Shown one piece after another: positions 9,473 to 19,009 of a stretch of DNA of 64,000 bases. Every line of letters starts with the position of its first letter. Within the stretch, counting starts at the first letter, position 1. Location: assembly GCF_024054175.1 (NCBI RefSeq), contig NZ_JAMXLA010000001.1:1891930-1955929 (forward strand), written 5' to 3'. This DNA comes from Flavobacterium sp. NRK1. GTDB lineage: Bacteria; Bacteroidota; Bacteroidia; Flavobacteriales; Flavobacteriaceae. Position numbers and translations under genes: made by a program. Under the pieces are notes generated by a model. That model did no database searches and had not been told where the DNA came from. It saw only the letters and a program-made list of their open reading frames with translations.

Positions 9473-9609
9473 GAAATAGTTTTGTTAATAGGGAGTTAGA
9501 AAAGATTATTAGGTTGAAAGTTGCAATTAGTTAATTATTTATCCTTCTCTACTTAAGTTGTAAATTAGTTTTGATAAAGACTGTCAAAAATTAGTTTTTT
9601 CTATAAAAT

Positions 9610-10149
9610 TTATTGTGAATCAATCTGTTTCCATGCGCCTTTTTTGAAAAACATATTGCCGAATTTATCAGAATGAAGCACCAGATAAAAATCCCATGCT
9701 CCTCGGTAGGTTGTAGGATTCTCTTTTACAATGTGGTGAACAGGCTTATTCATTTTAAATATTAGCCTTTCACTATTTGTGGGTTTTACCGTTGTTATGC
9801 GTCCTCTGTAGATTTTTTTGATTTTTTGTTTGTCTGTACTGTAAAAGTAAATTGAATCATTTTCTTTTATCTCGAATCTGTAATGGTCATACTGCCAGTT
9901 AGCTTGTTTTCCGGGGAAATAAGAGCGATCTACAACATAGCTCCCATAGTAGTCATGTTTTTTAAGCTCTTTTTTAGAAACAAGAACACATATAGTAAAA
10001 GCTAGCATTATCAACACGGCAATGCAGACGATTATACCTAAAATTGCTTTTCCGAAATACTGTTTTTTGGTGGCTACATATAATATAAACAGAATTACTA
10101 TGGCTGGAAAGATTATAAATATCATCCCGAGATTAAATCCGAATCCCAT
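9610..10149 (-). CDS. Hypothetical membrane protein with soluble C-terminal domain
   Basis: I do not recognise the family. The first ~60 residues form two hydrophobic helices (about 8-25 and 36-57). A polar, aromatic-rich domain of about 120 residues follows, with many short predicted strands (for example Y-G-S-Y-V-V-D-R and A-W-D-F-Y-L-V-L-H), probably extracytoplasmic. The stop precedes a 160-nt gap, and the start lies 2 nt downstream of folA on the same strand, so it is probably translated as part of the folA transcript. No catalytic motif is visible. Confidence 0.7.
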   Translation of the reverse strand: MGFGFNLGMIFIIFPAIVILFILYVATKKQYFGKAILGIIVCIAVLIMLAFTICVLVSKKELKKHDYYGSYVVDRSYFPGKQANWQYDHYRFEIKENDSIYFYSTDKQKIKKIYRGRITTVKPTNSERLIFKMNKPVHHIVKENPTTYRGAWDFYLVLHSDKFGNMFFKKGAWKQIDSQ

Positions 10150-10151
10150 AT

Positions 10152-10643
10152 TTAGTGCTTGCTTAAATACACCTGAAATGTCATATCAAAAGCGTGTTTT
10201 TCATTTTTAGGATGAAAATTTTCAGAAGTAAGGTCCCATTTAGTGGTATCAATTTCAGGGAAATAGGCATCGGCATCAGGGAAAGTTGCATGTACTCGGG
10301 TTAAGTCCAGTTTGTCGGCATGGCCAATACTCTGGTTGTATATTTCTCCGCCACCAATTACAAATATTTCCTCATCCTGTGGGCAGGCTTTTAGGGCTTC
10401 TTCGAGGCTGTTTACTACAATACAGCCATCTGCTTTATAATCTTCCTGACGTGTTATAATTACCGATGTGCGGTTGGGAAGGGGTGAAGGGAAGCTTTCA
10501 AATGTTTTTCTTCCCATTATAATATGGTGTCCTGATGTACGGCTTTTAAAATGTTTAAAATCGTCTGGCAGGTGCCACATCATTTTATTGTCTTTTCCTA
10601 AGGCATTATTTTCTGCTATAGCAGCTATAAGGGTAAGCGTCAT
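10152..10643 (-). CDS. folA: Dihydrofolate reductase
   Basis: The enzyme reduces dihydrofolate to tetrahydrofolate with NADPH and so regenerates the cofactor oxidised by thymidylate synthase, whose gene lies 500 nt upstream on the same strand. The 163-residue protein has the classic N-terminus (L-I-A-A-I-A-E-N-N-A-L-G), W23-H-L-P-D-D28 with the catalytic acid, the NADPH-binding G-R-K-T-F-E-S and I-I-T-R, and the I-G-G-G-E-I-Y motif. Its start overlaps the stop of the 2TM gene by 1 nt. Confidence 0.95.
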   Translation of the reverse strand: MTLTLIAAIAENNALGKDNKMMWHLPDDFKHFKSRTSGHHIIMGRKTFESFPSPLPNRTSVIITRQEDYKADGCIVVNSLEEALKACPQDEEIFVIGGGEIYNQSIGHADKLDLTRVHATFPDADAYFPEIDTTKWDLTSENFHPKNEKHAFDMTFQVYLSKH

Positions 10644-10984
10644 TATAGGTTGGTAAGGTTTTGGTCGTTTTCAATTTTCTTTTCCAGCTGGCTGATGCGG
10701 CGTTCCTGACGGGCCACCAGTTTATCTATCTGTTCCTGTTCCCATTTTTTGTTAATAAAGCTTTCAGTAACAAATACTTTAATAAAGTGCATTATAAATA
10801 AAAACGCCCATGCAGTAATTGCCCAAAGGTACCAGTCGTACTCAGGATCTACATTAAGCCACTTATTTATAATATAAAGGAAAACGCTTCCTACAAAAAA
10901 AAGTATGAAGTGAAAGTAAACACGTTTTTTTTGTTTTACCCTCTTTCGTGCATATTCATATAGCTCCTGTTGGTTTGGTTCCAT
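10643..10984 (-). CDS. 2TM domain-containing protein
   Basis: This 113-residue protein has the arrangement of the 2TM domain found in Bacteroidota: a basic N-terminus (A-R-K-R-V-K-Q-K-K), a hairpin of two membrane helices around residues 22-42 and 51-70, and an amphipathic coiled-coil tail (E-R-R-I-S-Q-L-E-K-K-I-E). In other members of the family this domain sits next to LytTR regulators or two-component parts, but here it precedes folA with a 1-nt overlap. Function unknown. Confidence 0.85.
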   Translation of the reverse strand: MEPNQQELYEYARKRVKQKKRVYFHFILFFVGSVFLYIINKWLNVDPEYDWYLWAITAWAFLFIMHFIKVFVTESFINKKWEQEQIDKLVARQERRISQLEKKIENDQNLTNL

Positions 10985-11145
10985 TTCTTGTTTTTTTGGA
11001 AACTAAAGATAGGGAAAAATATAAAATTGCAATAGTTCTTAATTAAAGTTTAAGACTGCCTGGGAGGTAAGTCTGTTTGCTCTTAATTTTACTTAAATAA
11101 GAGATTAAGGAAATACTGTTGAGTTAAATTAACTAGTCCTTGATA

Positions 11146-11970
11146 TTATACGGCTACAGCACCTTTGATATGTGGGTGCGGATCATAATTCTCTAAAGTA
11201 AAATCTTCAAATTTAAAATCGAAGATGTTTTTTACTTCAGGGTTTAACTTCATAGTAGGTAAAGCTCTTGGCTCACGGCTTAACTGAAGTTCCAGTTGTT
11301 CCATGTGGTTGTTATAAATATGTGCATCACCAAAAGTATGTATAAAGTCTCCGGGCTTAAGGCCGCATACCTGAGCGATCATCATGGTAAGCAGTGCGTA
11401 AGAAGCAATATTAAAAGGCACTCCTAAGAATATATCGGCACTACGCTGGTATAGCTGGCATGATAGTTTTCCTTCGGCTACATAAAACTGAAAGAAAGCA
11501 TGGCATGGCGGCAGGGCAACCTTGCCATTGGCTACATTCTCTGCAAAAGATTTTGTTGTGTCAGGCAGTACACTAGGATTCCATGCAGAAATAAGCATCC
11601 TGCGGCTGTTAGGGTTGGTTTTTAAGGTCTCGATAAGTTCAGTGATCTGGTCAATTTCCTTATCGTCCCAATTGCGCCATTGGTGGCCATAAACCGGACC
11701 CAGATTGCCATCTTCATCTGCCCATTCATCCCAAATGCGGACTCCGTTGTCATTAAGGTAGCCGATGTTGGTTTCACCATTTAAAAACCAAAGCAGTTCA
11801 TAGATAATAGATTTAAGGTGCAGTTTTTTTGTAGTTACCAAAGGAAAACCTTCACTAAGGTCAAAGCGCATCTGGTAGCCAAAAACGCTTTTAGTTCCCG
11901 TGCCTGTGCGGTCACCTTTTTGTACTCCGTTCTCTAAAACATGCTTTACTAAATCGTGATACTGCTTCAT
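11146..11970 (-). CDS. thyA: Thymidylate synthase
   Basis: ThyA makes dTMP from dUMP using methylene-tetrahydrofolate. The sequence shows G-D-R-T-G-T-G-T (phosphate-binding Arg), the catalytic Cys in [26 protein letters not shown], and the C-terminal block ending in A-V-A-V, of which the penultimate residues close the active site. At 274 residues it is the short E. coli-like form. It and folA form a minus-strand folate/thymidylate group. The start overlaps the stop of the upstream lipoprotein gene by 4 nt. Confidence 0.96.
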   Translation of the reverse strand: MKQYHDLVKHVLENGVQKGDRTGTGTKSVFGYQMRFDLSEGFPLVTTKKLHLKSIIYELLWFLNGETNIGYLNDNGVRIWDEWADEDGNLGPVYGHQWRNWDDKEIDQITELIETLKTNPNSRRMLISAWNPSVLPDTTKSFAENVANGKVALPPCHAFFQFYVAEGKLSCQLYQRSADIFLGVPFNIASYALLTMMIAQVCGLKPGDFIHTFGDAHIYNNHMEQLELQLSREPRALPTMKLNPEVKNIFDFKFEDFTLENYDPHPHIKGAVAV

Positions 11971-12602
11971 TTTTCTTTAATTTCTTCTATTGTTATATAA
12001 AAGTCTCCTCTAGTTGATGCCCAATATTTAAAGGTTATAAAATTAATTATGTAAGTGTACAGTTTTTTATTAACCTCTTTATTGTTAGCAGCTACAACAA
12101 TAGCAATCTCATCTGAATTACCGCTGTTGAATGTGAAAATTCCTTTTATGCCGGGTTTTTCAAAATCATTTGCCCATTTGTTTTCGACCGTCGTAATCTC
12201 AAGTTTTGCATTCAATTTATCGAATACATCGGCTATGGGGATAAATACATATTTATTAGTGCTCATGTGAGTGTCCGGTAAAGTATGTATTGTAACTTTA
12301 TAATTTGTATTCGGATTTACATTGGCAAAGAGTTCTTTATAATTGCTGTAAATTTTCTTATTTCCGCTGGGATACATCGTAACAGAATCGGTTGCTGCTA
12401 ATGTAAACTTCAGTCTTTTTCCAATGAGTAAAGTATTGCTTTCATTTTTTATTCCCCGTTTTGTGTGAGGCGTAATCTTGCGCCCTGTCAAAAGATGATA
12501 GTCCGCTTTTGGAATGATCTTTTTGGAACCCGAGCAACCTGTAATTGTAAAAAAAATAATAAGAACGACTGTAAGCGGTATTCTTTTGTATCTCAACTTC
12601 AT
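11967..12602 (-). CDS. Hypothetical lipoprotein
   Basis: A basic start, a hydrophobic stretch and the lipobox I-T-G-C near residue 23 mark a lipoprotein of 211 residues. The mature part is mixed alpha/beta with no motif I recognise. It contains [10 protein letters not shown] and ends with short acidic and basic residues. It lies 3 nt after the bifunctional-nuclease gene and overlaps thyA by 4 nt, so it is in the same transcript, but this gives no functional hint. Confidence 0.7.
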   Translation of the reverse strand: MKLRYKRIPLTVVLIIFFTITGCSGSKKIIPKADYHLLTGRKITPHTKRGIKNESNTLLIGKRLKFTLAATDSVTMYPSGNKKIYSNYKELFANVNPNTNYKVTIHTLPDTHMSTNKYVFIPIADVFDKLNAKLEITTVENKWANDFEKPGIKGIFTFNSGNSDEIAIVVAANNKEVNKKLYTYIINFITFKYWASTRGDFYITIEEIKEK

Positions 12603-12605
12603 TAA

Positions 12606-13229
12606 TTAACTCTCTCTCTTTGATATCTCGTCGCGGATCTTAGCCGCTTTTTCATAGTCTTCATTTTGCACGGCGCCTTCCAGCATGTCGTTTAACTCTT
12701 GCAGGCTGTAAGCTGAGTAGCCTTCGCCTGAAACAGTTTCGGTGCCAAAAGTCTGTGGTTCAGAGAGTACATCTTCCTGTTGTGTGGTATTTCCCTCTGC
12801 ATCCTGTTCAGGGTTTAGCTTAAGGTAAATACCTGCCTTGTCCAGTATATTTTTATACGTAAATATAGGTGCATTAAAACGTAGCGCAAGGGCAATTGCG
12901 TCAGAAGTTCTGGCGTCAATAATCTCCTCTATGCGGTCCCTTTCGCAAATAATGCTCGAAAAGAAAACGCCGTCTACCAGTTTGTGTATAATAACCTGTT
13001 TAACGACAACGTCAAACCTGTCGGCAAAATTTTTAAATAAGTCGTGGGTGAGTGGCCTTGGCGGCTTGATCTCTTTTTCTAATGCTATGGCAATAGACTG
13101 AGCCTCAAAAGCGCCAATAACTATGGGCAGTTTCCGTTCTCCATCCACTTCATTAAGGATAAGCGCATACGCACCATTTTGTGTCTGGCTGTATGAGATT
13201 CCTTTTATAGTAAGTTTTACTAAGCTCAT
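12606..13229 (-). CDS. Bifunctional nuclease (BFN/DUF151) family protein
   Basis: The first ~135 residues match the BFN/DUF151 domain (L-P-I-V-I-G-A-F-E-A-Q-S-I-A, R-P-L-T-H-D-L, D-A-R-T-S-D-A-I-A-L-A-L-R). This domain is credited with RNase/DNase activity in plants and is widespread in bacteria with an unclear role. After an acidic linker there is a UVR-like helical motif at the C-terminus (L-N-D-M-L-E-G-A-V-Q-N-E-D-Y-E-K-A-A). This BFN-UVR fusion is common in Bacteroidota. It is separated from etfA by a strong hairpin. Confidence 0.85.
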   Translation of the reverse strand: MSLVKLTIKGISYSQTQNGAYALILNEVDGERKLPIVIGAFEAQSIAIALEKEIKPPRPLTHDLFKNFADRFDVVVKQVIIHKLVDGVFFSSIICERDRIEEIIDARTSDAIALALRFNAPIFTYKNILDKAGIYLKLNPEQDAEGNTTQQEDVLSEPQTFGTETVSGEGYSAYSLQELNDMLEGAVQNEDYEKAAKIRDEISKRES

Positions 13230-13250
13230 AATTGGTCTTTCCTGTATATA

Positions 13251-13302
13251 AAAAGGGCTATCCGGGCAAAGATAAAACTACCATTAGCCAGATAGCCCTT
13301 TT
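13251..13302 (-). terminator. Terminator-like hairpin after etfBA
   Basis: A 12-bp perfect stem (13251-13262 with 13291-13302) has a 28-nt loop between the etfA stop and the BFN start. On the minus strand it ends in a T-run, as expected for a terminator of etfBA. Confidence 0.65.
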
Positions 13303-13324
13303 ATGGGCACAATTTAAAATAAAA

Positions 13325-14296
13325 TTATGAGTTTTGAGCCTTAAACGCTTTAATTTTTTCAGTCAGTTTAGGAACAATTTCAAAAGCATCGCCTACAACG
13401 CCGTAGTCTGCTACCTTAAAGAAAGGGGCATCTGCATCTGAGTTTATAACCACTTTTACTTTAGAGGAATTGATACCTGCAATGTGCTGTATAGCTCCTG
13501 AAATACCTATAGCTATATATAAATTGGCAGCAACAGGTTTACCTGTCTGTCCTACGTGTTCAGAGTGAGGCCTCCATCCAAGGTCAGATACCGGTTTAGA
13601 ACAAGCGGTAGCGGCACCAAGAACAGAAGCAAGTTCTTCAAGCATTCCCCAGTTTTCAGGGCCTTTAAGTCCGCGCCCACCGGATACTACTATTTCAGCA
13701 TCAGCAATAGTTACTTTTCCTGAAACTTTTTCAGATGATTCTACCTTTACTGAGAAATCGGCATCGTTAAGCGATGGTGAAAATTCTTCTTCTGTAGCGC
13801 TTACAGCATTTTCAAAAACACCATAAGAGTTTTTGCCTATGGCAAGAACTTTTACATCTGTAGTTATTTCGGTTATATTGAATGCTTTGTTAGAAAAAGC
13901 ATTTCTTTTTACCTGAAAAGGAGAAAGGCTTACAGGTTGTGCTACTACGTTAGAAGCATACCCTGCCTCAAGTGCAACAGCTACAAGCGGAGCTATATAA
14001 AGGCTGTCTGTTGTAGAGTTGAACAATATAATTTTAGAACTTTCTTTTTCGGCAGCCTGCTTGATAGCATCTGCATACGCTTTAGCGTTAAAAGCTGTAA
14101 GCTTGTCAGATTTTACATTAAGCACTTTATCTACGCCGTATTTTCCAAGCTGTGTAGCAGCATCGTTAGCGTTTATTGTAAGCGCCGTTACGGTTGTTCC
14201 TGTTTCACCTGCTATTTTTTTAGCGTATGAAGCAAGCTCTAAAGTTGTTTTTTTGAATTTGCCTTCGGCGTATTCAGCATATATTAATATTGACAT
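13325..14296 (-). CDS. etfA: Electron transfer flavoprotein subunit alpha
   Basis: EtfA binds the FAD of the ETF dimer, which takes electrons from acyl-CoA dehydrogenases. The C-terminal FAD domain is plain: V-S-G-G-R-G-L-K-G-P-E-N, R-P-H-S-E-H-V-G-Q-T-G, Y-I-A-I-G-I-S-G-A-I-Q-H-I-A-G and I-N-S-D-A-D-A-P-F-F. At 323 residues it is the usual size. It follows etfB by 88 nt, a larger gap than usual for this pair, and the gap contains an inverted repeat. Confidence 0.95.
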   Translation of the reverse strand: MSILIYAEYAEGKFKKTTLELASYAKKIAGETGTTVTALTINANDAATQLGKYGVDKVLNVKSDKLTAFNAKAYADAIKQAAEKESSKIILFNSTTDSLYIAPLVAVALEAGYASNVVAQPVSLSPFQVKRNAFSNKAFNITEITTDVKVLAIGKNSYGVFENAVSATEEEFSPSLNDADFSVKVESSEKVSGKVTIADAEIVVSGGRGLKGPENWGMLEELASVLGAATACSKPVSDLGWRPHSEHVGQTGKPVAANLYIAIGISGAIQHIAGINSSKVKVVINSDADAPFFKVADYGVVGDAFEIVPKLTEKIKAFKAQNS

Positions 14297-14328
14297 CTTT
14301 TTTCAATTTTTAAATTTACTAATGTATC

Positions 14329-14386
14329 AATGTAACAATTGTGTTAAGTTAATTGGTACACCGAATAATTAATTCATTGTTACATT
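14329..14386 (-). repeat. Inverted repeat between etfB and etfA
   Basis: AATGTAACAAT at 14329-14339 is the perfect reverse complement of the segment at 14376-14386, with 36 nt between. Transcribed in the etfBA message it would form an 11-bp stem just after the etfB stop. No T-run follows, so it is more likely an mRNA-stability or decoupling element than a terminator. Confidence 0.5.
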
Positions 14387-15131
14387 AAATTACTTTAGCT
14401 TCGTTATGTAAAAGATTTACAAGCTCATCAAGATTGTCAGGGCTTATAAGTTTTACCGCAGATTTAGGTGCAGGTTTTTCAAACTTAACTGCTTTTGTAT
14501 TGTTGTTTGCTGCAACAGGCTCAAGTACCGTAAGTGCTTTCTGTCTTGCCATCATAATACCTCTCATATTTGGTATTCTAAGGTCTTTTTCTTCTACCAG
14601 GCCTTTTTGTCCGCCAATTACTAACGGCAGTTTAGCGCTAAGCGTTTCTTTACCACCATCTATTTCTCTAACTGCTTTGGCATCTGTTCCTGTAACTTCA
14701 AGATTTATACATGAATTAACAAAATCAAAACCAAGAAGGCCTGCAAGCATTCCCGGTACCATACCTCCATTATAGTCTAAAGATTCTTTACCCGCTATAA
14801 CAAGATCATATCCGCCATTTTTTACTACTTCTGCAAGCTGTTTTGCAACAAAAAAACCATCAGTAGGAGCCGCGTTAACACGAATGGCTTCATCTGCACC
14901 TATTGCAAGTGCTTTTCTAAGTGTAGCTTCGGCATCAGGGCCGCCTACATTTACCACAGTAACGTTAGCACCGGCCTTTTCTTTAAACCATATAGCTCTG
15001 GTAAGACCAAATTCGTCGTTAGGGTTTATTACAAACTGAACGCCGTTGGTGTCAAACTCGCTGTCGCCATTGGCAAAATTGATTTTTGAAGTAGTATCAG
15101 GCACGTGGCTGATGCAGACTAATATTTTCAT
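14385..15131 (-). CDS. etfB: Electron transfer flavoprotein subunit beta
   Basis: EtfB is the AMP-binding partner of EtfA. The N-terminus (M-K-I-L-V-C-I-S-H-V-P-D-T), V-I-N-P-N-D-E-F-G, V-I-A-G-K-E-S-L-D-Y-N-G-G and the ETF-beta signature V-R-E-I-D-G-G-K-E-T with L-P-L-V-I-G-G-Q are present. The 248-residue length is typical of the bacterial group I beta subunit. First gene of the etfBA transcript. Confidence 0.95.
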   Translation of the reverse strand: MKILVCISHVPDTTSKINFANGDSEFDTNGVQFVINPNDEFGLTRAIWFKEKAGANVTVVNVGGPDAEATLRKALAIGADEAIRVNAAPTDGFFVAKQLAEVVKNGGYDLVIAGKESLDYNGGMVPGMLAGLLGFDFVNSCINLEVTGTDAKAVREIDGGKETLSAKLPLVIGGQKGLVEEKDLRIPNMRGIMMARQKALTVLEPVAANNNTKAVKFEKPAPKSAVKLISPDNLDELVNLLHNEAKVI

Positions 15132-15368
15132 TTTTATAAAGTTATAAAGTTGAGGTTTTTCCGTTACGAAAATAAGAAATTTATCTAAATAAAAAACTAT
15201 GCACGCATATTAAATGTAATTTTTTTAAAAATTCATCAATTAAAATTTATTAATCATAAAAAAAAGGCTTTAAAGCAAGTATTATTGCGAATAGTGAAAG
15301 AATTATCTACAAGTTACTAACAATGTATTTATTTAAAGATATAAGGAGGTTAAATAATTTTAAATCTT

Positions 15369-15376
15369 TATTTTTG
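15369..15376 (+). promoter_or_regulatory. -7 box (TATTTTTG) of pdhB
   Basis: TATTTTTG fits TAnnTTTG and lies 29 nt before the pdhB ATG. No matching -33 TTTG was found, so confidence is moderate. Confidence 0.45.
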
Positions 15377-15405
15377 CCATTCATTTAATACGAATTAAAA
15401 GTTAC

Positions 15406-16383
15406 ATGAGAACGATACAGTTTAGAGAAGCTATTTGCGAAGCGATGAGCGAAGAAATGCGCCGCGACGAATCTATATATTTAATGGGTGAAGAGGTAGC
15501 CGAATATAATGGTGCTTATAAAGCCTCAAAAGGAATGCTTGACGAATTTGGCCCTAAAAGGGTTATAGATACTCCGATTGCTGAGCTTGGTTTTGCAGGT
15601 ATTGCTGTTGGAAGTGCTATGAACGGTAACAGGCCTATTGTTGAGTTCATGACTTTCAACTTTTCATTAGTAGGTATAGACCAGATCATTAATAACGCAG
15701 CAAAAATGCGCCAGATGTCTGCCGGGCAATTTACAATGCCAATGGTATTCCGTGGTCCTACAGCATCTGCAGGACAGCTTGCTGCAACCCACTCTCAGGC
15801 TTTTGAGAACTGGTATGCAAACACACCGGGGCTTAAGGTTGTTGTACCTTCTAACCCGTATGATGCTAAAGGGCTTTTAAAATCTGCAATACGTGATAAT
15901 GACCCTGTAATTTTTATGGAGTCTGAACAAATGTATGGCGATAAGGGAGAAGTGCCTGAAGGAGAATATACAATTCCTCTTGGTGTTGCCGATATTAAAA
16001 AAGAAGGTAAAGATGTTACAGTAGTTTCTTTTGGTAAAATATTAAAAGAGGCTTTTATTGCTGCGGAAGAACTTGAAAAAGAAGGCATCAGTTGTGAGAT
16101 CATAGATTTAAGGACTATCCGTCCGATGGATCATGATACAATTCTTAATTCAGTTAAAAAAACAAACAGATTGGTTATACTTGAAGAGGCCTGGCCATTC
16201 GGAAGTGTTGCGTCAGAGATAACTTACATAGTTCAGGAAAGGGCTTTTGATTATTTAGATGCTCCTATTCAGAGAATAACTACTGCTGACACGCCTGCGC
16301 CATATTCGCCGGCACTGCTAAAAGAGTGGCTTCCTAACGCGGGAGATGTTGTAAAAGCAGTGAAAAAAGTTATGTATAAATAA
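15406..16383 (+). CDS. pdhB: Pyruvate dehydrogenase E1 component subunit beta
   Basis: This is the beta subunit of a heterotetrameric thiamine-diphosphate E1, which decarboxylates pyruvate for the PDH complex. The sequence fits throughout: A-M-S-E-E-M-R-R-D-E, M-G-E-E-V-A-E-Y-N-G-A-Y-K, D-T-P-I-A-E-L-G-F-A-G-I, and the C-terminal E-E-A-W-P-F-G-S-V-A-S-E transketolase C domain. The 325-residue length is standard. The alpha and E2 genes are not adjacent, so subunit genes are dispersed, as in many flavobacteria. A branched-chain 2-oxoacid substrate is less likely. Confidence 0.93.
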   Translation: MRTIQFREAICEAMSEEMRRDESIYLMGEEVAEYNGAYKASKGMLDEFGPKRVIDTPIAELGFAGIAVGSAMNGNRPIVEFMTFNFSLVGIDQIINNAAKMRQMSAGQFTMPMVFRGPTASAGQLAATHSQAFENWYANTPGLKVVVPSNPYDAKGLLKSAIRDNDPVIFMESEQMYGDKGEVPEGEYTIPLGVADIKKEGKDVTVVSFGKILKEAFIAAEELEKEGISCEIIDLRTIRPMDHDTILNSVKKTNRLVILEEAWPFGSVASEITYIVQERAFDYLDAPIQRITTADTPAPYSPALLKEWLPNAGDVVKAVKKVMYK

Positions 16384-16404
16384 GAAAATAATCACTTATA
16401 TTTG

Positions 16405-16438
16405 AAACTTCATCATACTATTTGATGAAGTTTTTTGT
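16405..16438 (+). terminator. Intrinsic terminator after pdhB
   Basis: An 11-bp stem (16405-16415 with 16423-16433) with a 7-nt loop runs into a T-run, 21 nt after the pdhB stop. Confidence 0.8.
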
Positions 16439-16450
16439 TTTATAGCCTAT

Positions 16451-18946
16451 ATGAAAAAAAATATACTGTTTTTAGCTGGATTATTTCTTTTGCTTTCAGG
16501 CACGCTAATGGCACAAACAAAAGTTAGCGGACTTGTTGTAGATGATACTAATGCGCCTATACCATATGCAAATGTATACTTTAAAGGTACAAGCGAAGGA
16601 GTAATTACCGATGAAAACGGTAAATTTTACCTTGAGTCATCCAGTACTTATGATGAGGTAGTTATTTCTTTTGTTGGTTTTGCTCCAAAAGAAATTAAGC
16701 TTACCAAACCGGTGACTTATAATTTAAGTGTAAAACTTAATGAAGCCCAGGAGCTTAAAGAGGTAGTGCTTTATTCGGGAAAAACATCAAAAAAAAATAA
16801 CCCTGCAATAGATATTCTGCGAAAAATATGGGAACGCCGCCGTAAGAACGGTCTCAAAATGTTTAAGCAGTATGAATATGATAAATATGAAAAGGTTGAG
16901 TTTGACATGAACAGCATAGATAGTGCTTTTATGAAAAACAAGATATTTAAGGGCATGGAGTTTATATTTAAGCATATTGATACTTCTAATGTTACAGGTA
17001 AAACTTACCTTCCAATTTTTATAAACGAAGCACTTAGTAAAGTATATGGAGATAATGTTGCTAATAGAAAAAAGGAAGTTACCACTGCGAATAAGAATTC
17101 GGGTTTTAGTGACAATCAGCAGGTTATTGCATTTATAAAAGACCTGTACACTGATTATGATATTTATGATAACTACCTGAAGTTTTTTGATAAGGATTTT
17201 GTAAGCCCGCTTTCCCGTACCGGTATAAATGTATATAACTATGTACTTGCAGACAGTACCTATATTGATACAAAGTGGTGTTATAATATAGTATTTTATC
17301 CGAGGCGTAAAGGCGAACTTACCTTTAAAGGTAACTTTTGGGTTAATGATACAACCTTTGCTATAAAAAGAATAGCAATGTCTGCCAGCAAAGCAGCAAA
17401 TATTAACTGGGTTAAAGATATTTATATTGAGCAGGAGTTTGATGTGCTTAACGACTCAGTGTTTTTATTAAACAGAGACCATATGATGACTGACTTCGCA
17501 CTTAATAAAAAGGAGAAATCTAAAGGGGTATATGGTAAAAGAACCACCCTTTACAGGGATTATGTTTTTGACAAGAAAAGGCCGGACGATTTTTATGTAG
17601 CAGAGGTTAATAAATATGATGAGGAAATACATGAAAAGAGCGATGAGTTTTGGGATGAGAACAGGTTTGAATCGCTAAATAAAGATGAACGGGGCGTTTA
17701 TAAAATGCTGGATACCCTAAAAACGGTTCCTAAATTTAAACGATTGTACAGCCTTGTGGCTACTTTAGGCAGCGGTTATTATCAAATGGGGCACTTTGAC
17801 TATGGCCCCATATTTTCCAGTTTCGGCTATAATGATGTGGAGGGTATAAGAATCCGAACCGGAGGGCGTACTTATTTTGGACAAAATGATCCGTGGAGAA
17901 TTGAAGCTTATACGGCCTACGGTTTTAAAGATAATAAATTTAAATATGGCACATCCGGTAAATGGATGGTGAACAGAGATAAAAGGATTATTCTTGCTGG
18001 AGGCAACAGAAGAGATATAGAGCAAACAGGAGTAAGTCTTACCGCTACAAGCGATGTGCTTGGAAGGAGTTTTGCTTCGTCATCGCTTTTTGCAAGTGGA
18101 GATAACAGTAAACTTACCAATGTTAACTTTACTACTTTTTCGGCAGAAATTGAGCCTGTAAAACATTTGGTAATTAGGGGTAGTTTTAATTATCGGACAC
18201 TGGAATCGGCTTCGCCCGAAACTTTCAGGATGGATTACTATTTAGATCCTAACGATCATTCCAAAGGCACAAAGGGTTCTTTAAAACAATATGAATTTGG
18301 AGCTTTACTGGATTATACACCGGGAAGAAGAACTATTGGTTATGGAGTAGAGCGTACAGATGTTGATTTAAATTATGCCAGATTGTATCTGAATTATTCT
18401 CAGGGTATAAAAGGGTTATTTGGCAGTGATTTTGAATACCAGAAACTTCAGTTTTATTATCGTCAGCCCGTACTTGTAGGAGGGTTTGGCAGATTGTTTG
18501 CCACTCTTGAAGCCGGAAAAATATTTGGGGATGTACCCCTTGGGCTTATGGGGATTGTGCCAGGTAACCAGTCATATTTTATAATTGAAAATACGTATAA
18601 CCTTCTTAACTACTATGAATTTGTGGCAGATGAATATGTGTCACTGCATTTTGAACACAATTTTAATGGAAGGCTTTTTTCAAGAATACCAGGCCTTAGA
18701 AAACTCAATTTAAGGGAGATTATAGGTATAAAAGGTATTTACGGAACAGTTTCGCAAGGTAATATAAAGCTTAATGCTTCAAGTATAGTTTATAATGCAC
18801 CGCAAGATGTTTATTGGGAATATCATGCAGGTATAGGTAATATTTTTAAAGTGTTCAGGATAGATTTTGCGTGGAGGGGAAGCTACCTTGATATGCCTGA
18901 CGCTAATAAGTTTGCTGTTAAAGGTGTTTTTGGATTCCACTTCTAA
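16451..18946 (+). CDS. DUF5686 outer-membrane protein with carboxypeptidase-regulatory-like domain
   Basis: A signal peptide (cleavage near L-M-A-Q) is followed by a CarboxypepD_reg-like beta-sandwich at about residues 23-105 (V-D-D-T-N-A-P-I-P-Y-A-N-V-Y, then G-V-I-T-D-E-N-G-K-F). The DUF5686 region then runs to the C-terminus, rich in aromatic strands and ending in F-G-F-H-F, a typical outer-membrane barrel end. The family is frequent and poorly characterised in Bacteroidota. It is not a TonB receptor: no plug domain or TonB box was seen. The 831-residue length fits. The gene stands between a terminator and two small lipoprotein genes. Confidence 0.85.
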   Translation: MKKNILFLAGLFLLLSGTLMAQTKVSGLVVDDTNAPIPYANVYFKGTSEGVITDENGKFYLESSSTYDEVVISFVGFAPKEIKLTKPVTYNLSVKLNEAQELKEVVLYSGKTSKKNNPAIDILRKIWERRRKNGLKMFKQYEYDKYEKVEFDMNSIDSAFMKNKIFKGMEFIFKHIDTSNVTGKTYLPIFINEALSKVYGDNVANRKKEVTTANKNSGFSDNQQVIAFIKDLYTDYDIYDNYLKFFDKDFVSPLSRTGINVYNYVLADSTYIDTKWCYNIVFYPRRKGELTFKGNFWVNDTTFAIKRIAMSASKAANINWVKDIYIEQEFDVLNDSVFLLNRDHMMTDFALNKKEKSKGVYGKRTTLYRDYVFDKKRPDDFYVAEVNKYDEEIHEKSDEFWDENRFESLNKDERGVYKMLDTLKTVPKFKRLYSLVATLGSGYYQMGHFDYGPIFSSFGYNDVEGIRIRTGGRTYFGQNDPWRIEAYTAYGFKDNKFKYGTSGKWMVNRDKRIILAGGNRRDIEQTGVSLTATSDVLGRSFASSSLFASGDNSKLTNVNFTTFSAEIEPVKHLVIRGSFNYRTLESASPETFRMDYYLDPNDHSKGTKGSLKQYEFGALLDYTPGRRTIGYGVERTDVDLNYARLYLNYSQGIKGLFGSDFEYQKLQFYYRQPVLVGGFGRLFATLEAGKIFGDVPLGLMGIVPGNQSYFIIENTYNLLNYYEFVADEYVSLHFEHNFNGRLFSRIPGLRKLNLREIIGIKGIYGTVSQGNIKLNASSIVYNAPQDVYWEYHAGIGNIFKVFRIDFAWRGSYLDMPDANKFAVKGVFGFHF

Positions 18947-19009
18947 AAAAAATCAGAATTAGCAAAAAAAAGATGTAAATTAGTATCGTTAACACCTTTA
19001 ATTTCAGTT

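Noticed and set aside
16397..16404. TATATTTG resembling a -7 box upstream of the DUF5686 gene
   Set aside because: It lies directly before the pdhB terminator, so a transcript from it would meet the terminator at once; kept as a curiosity only.
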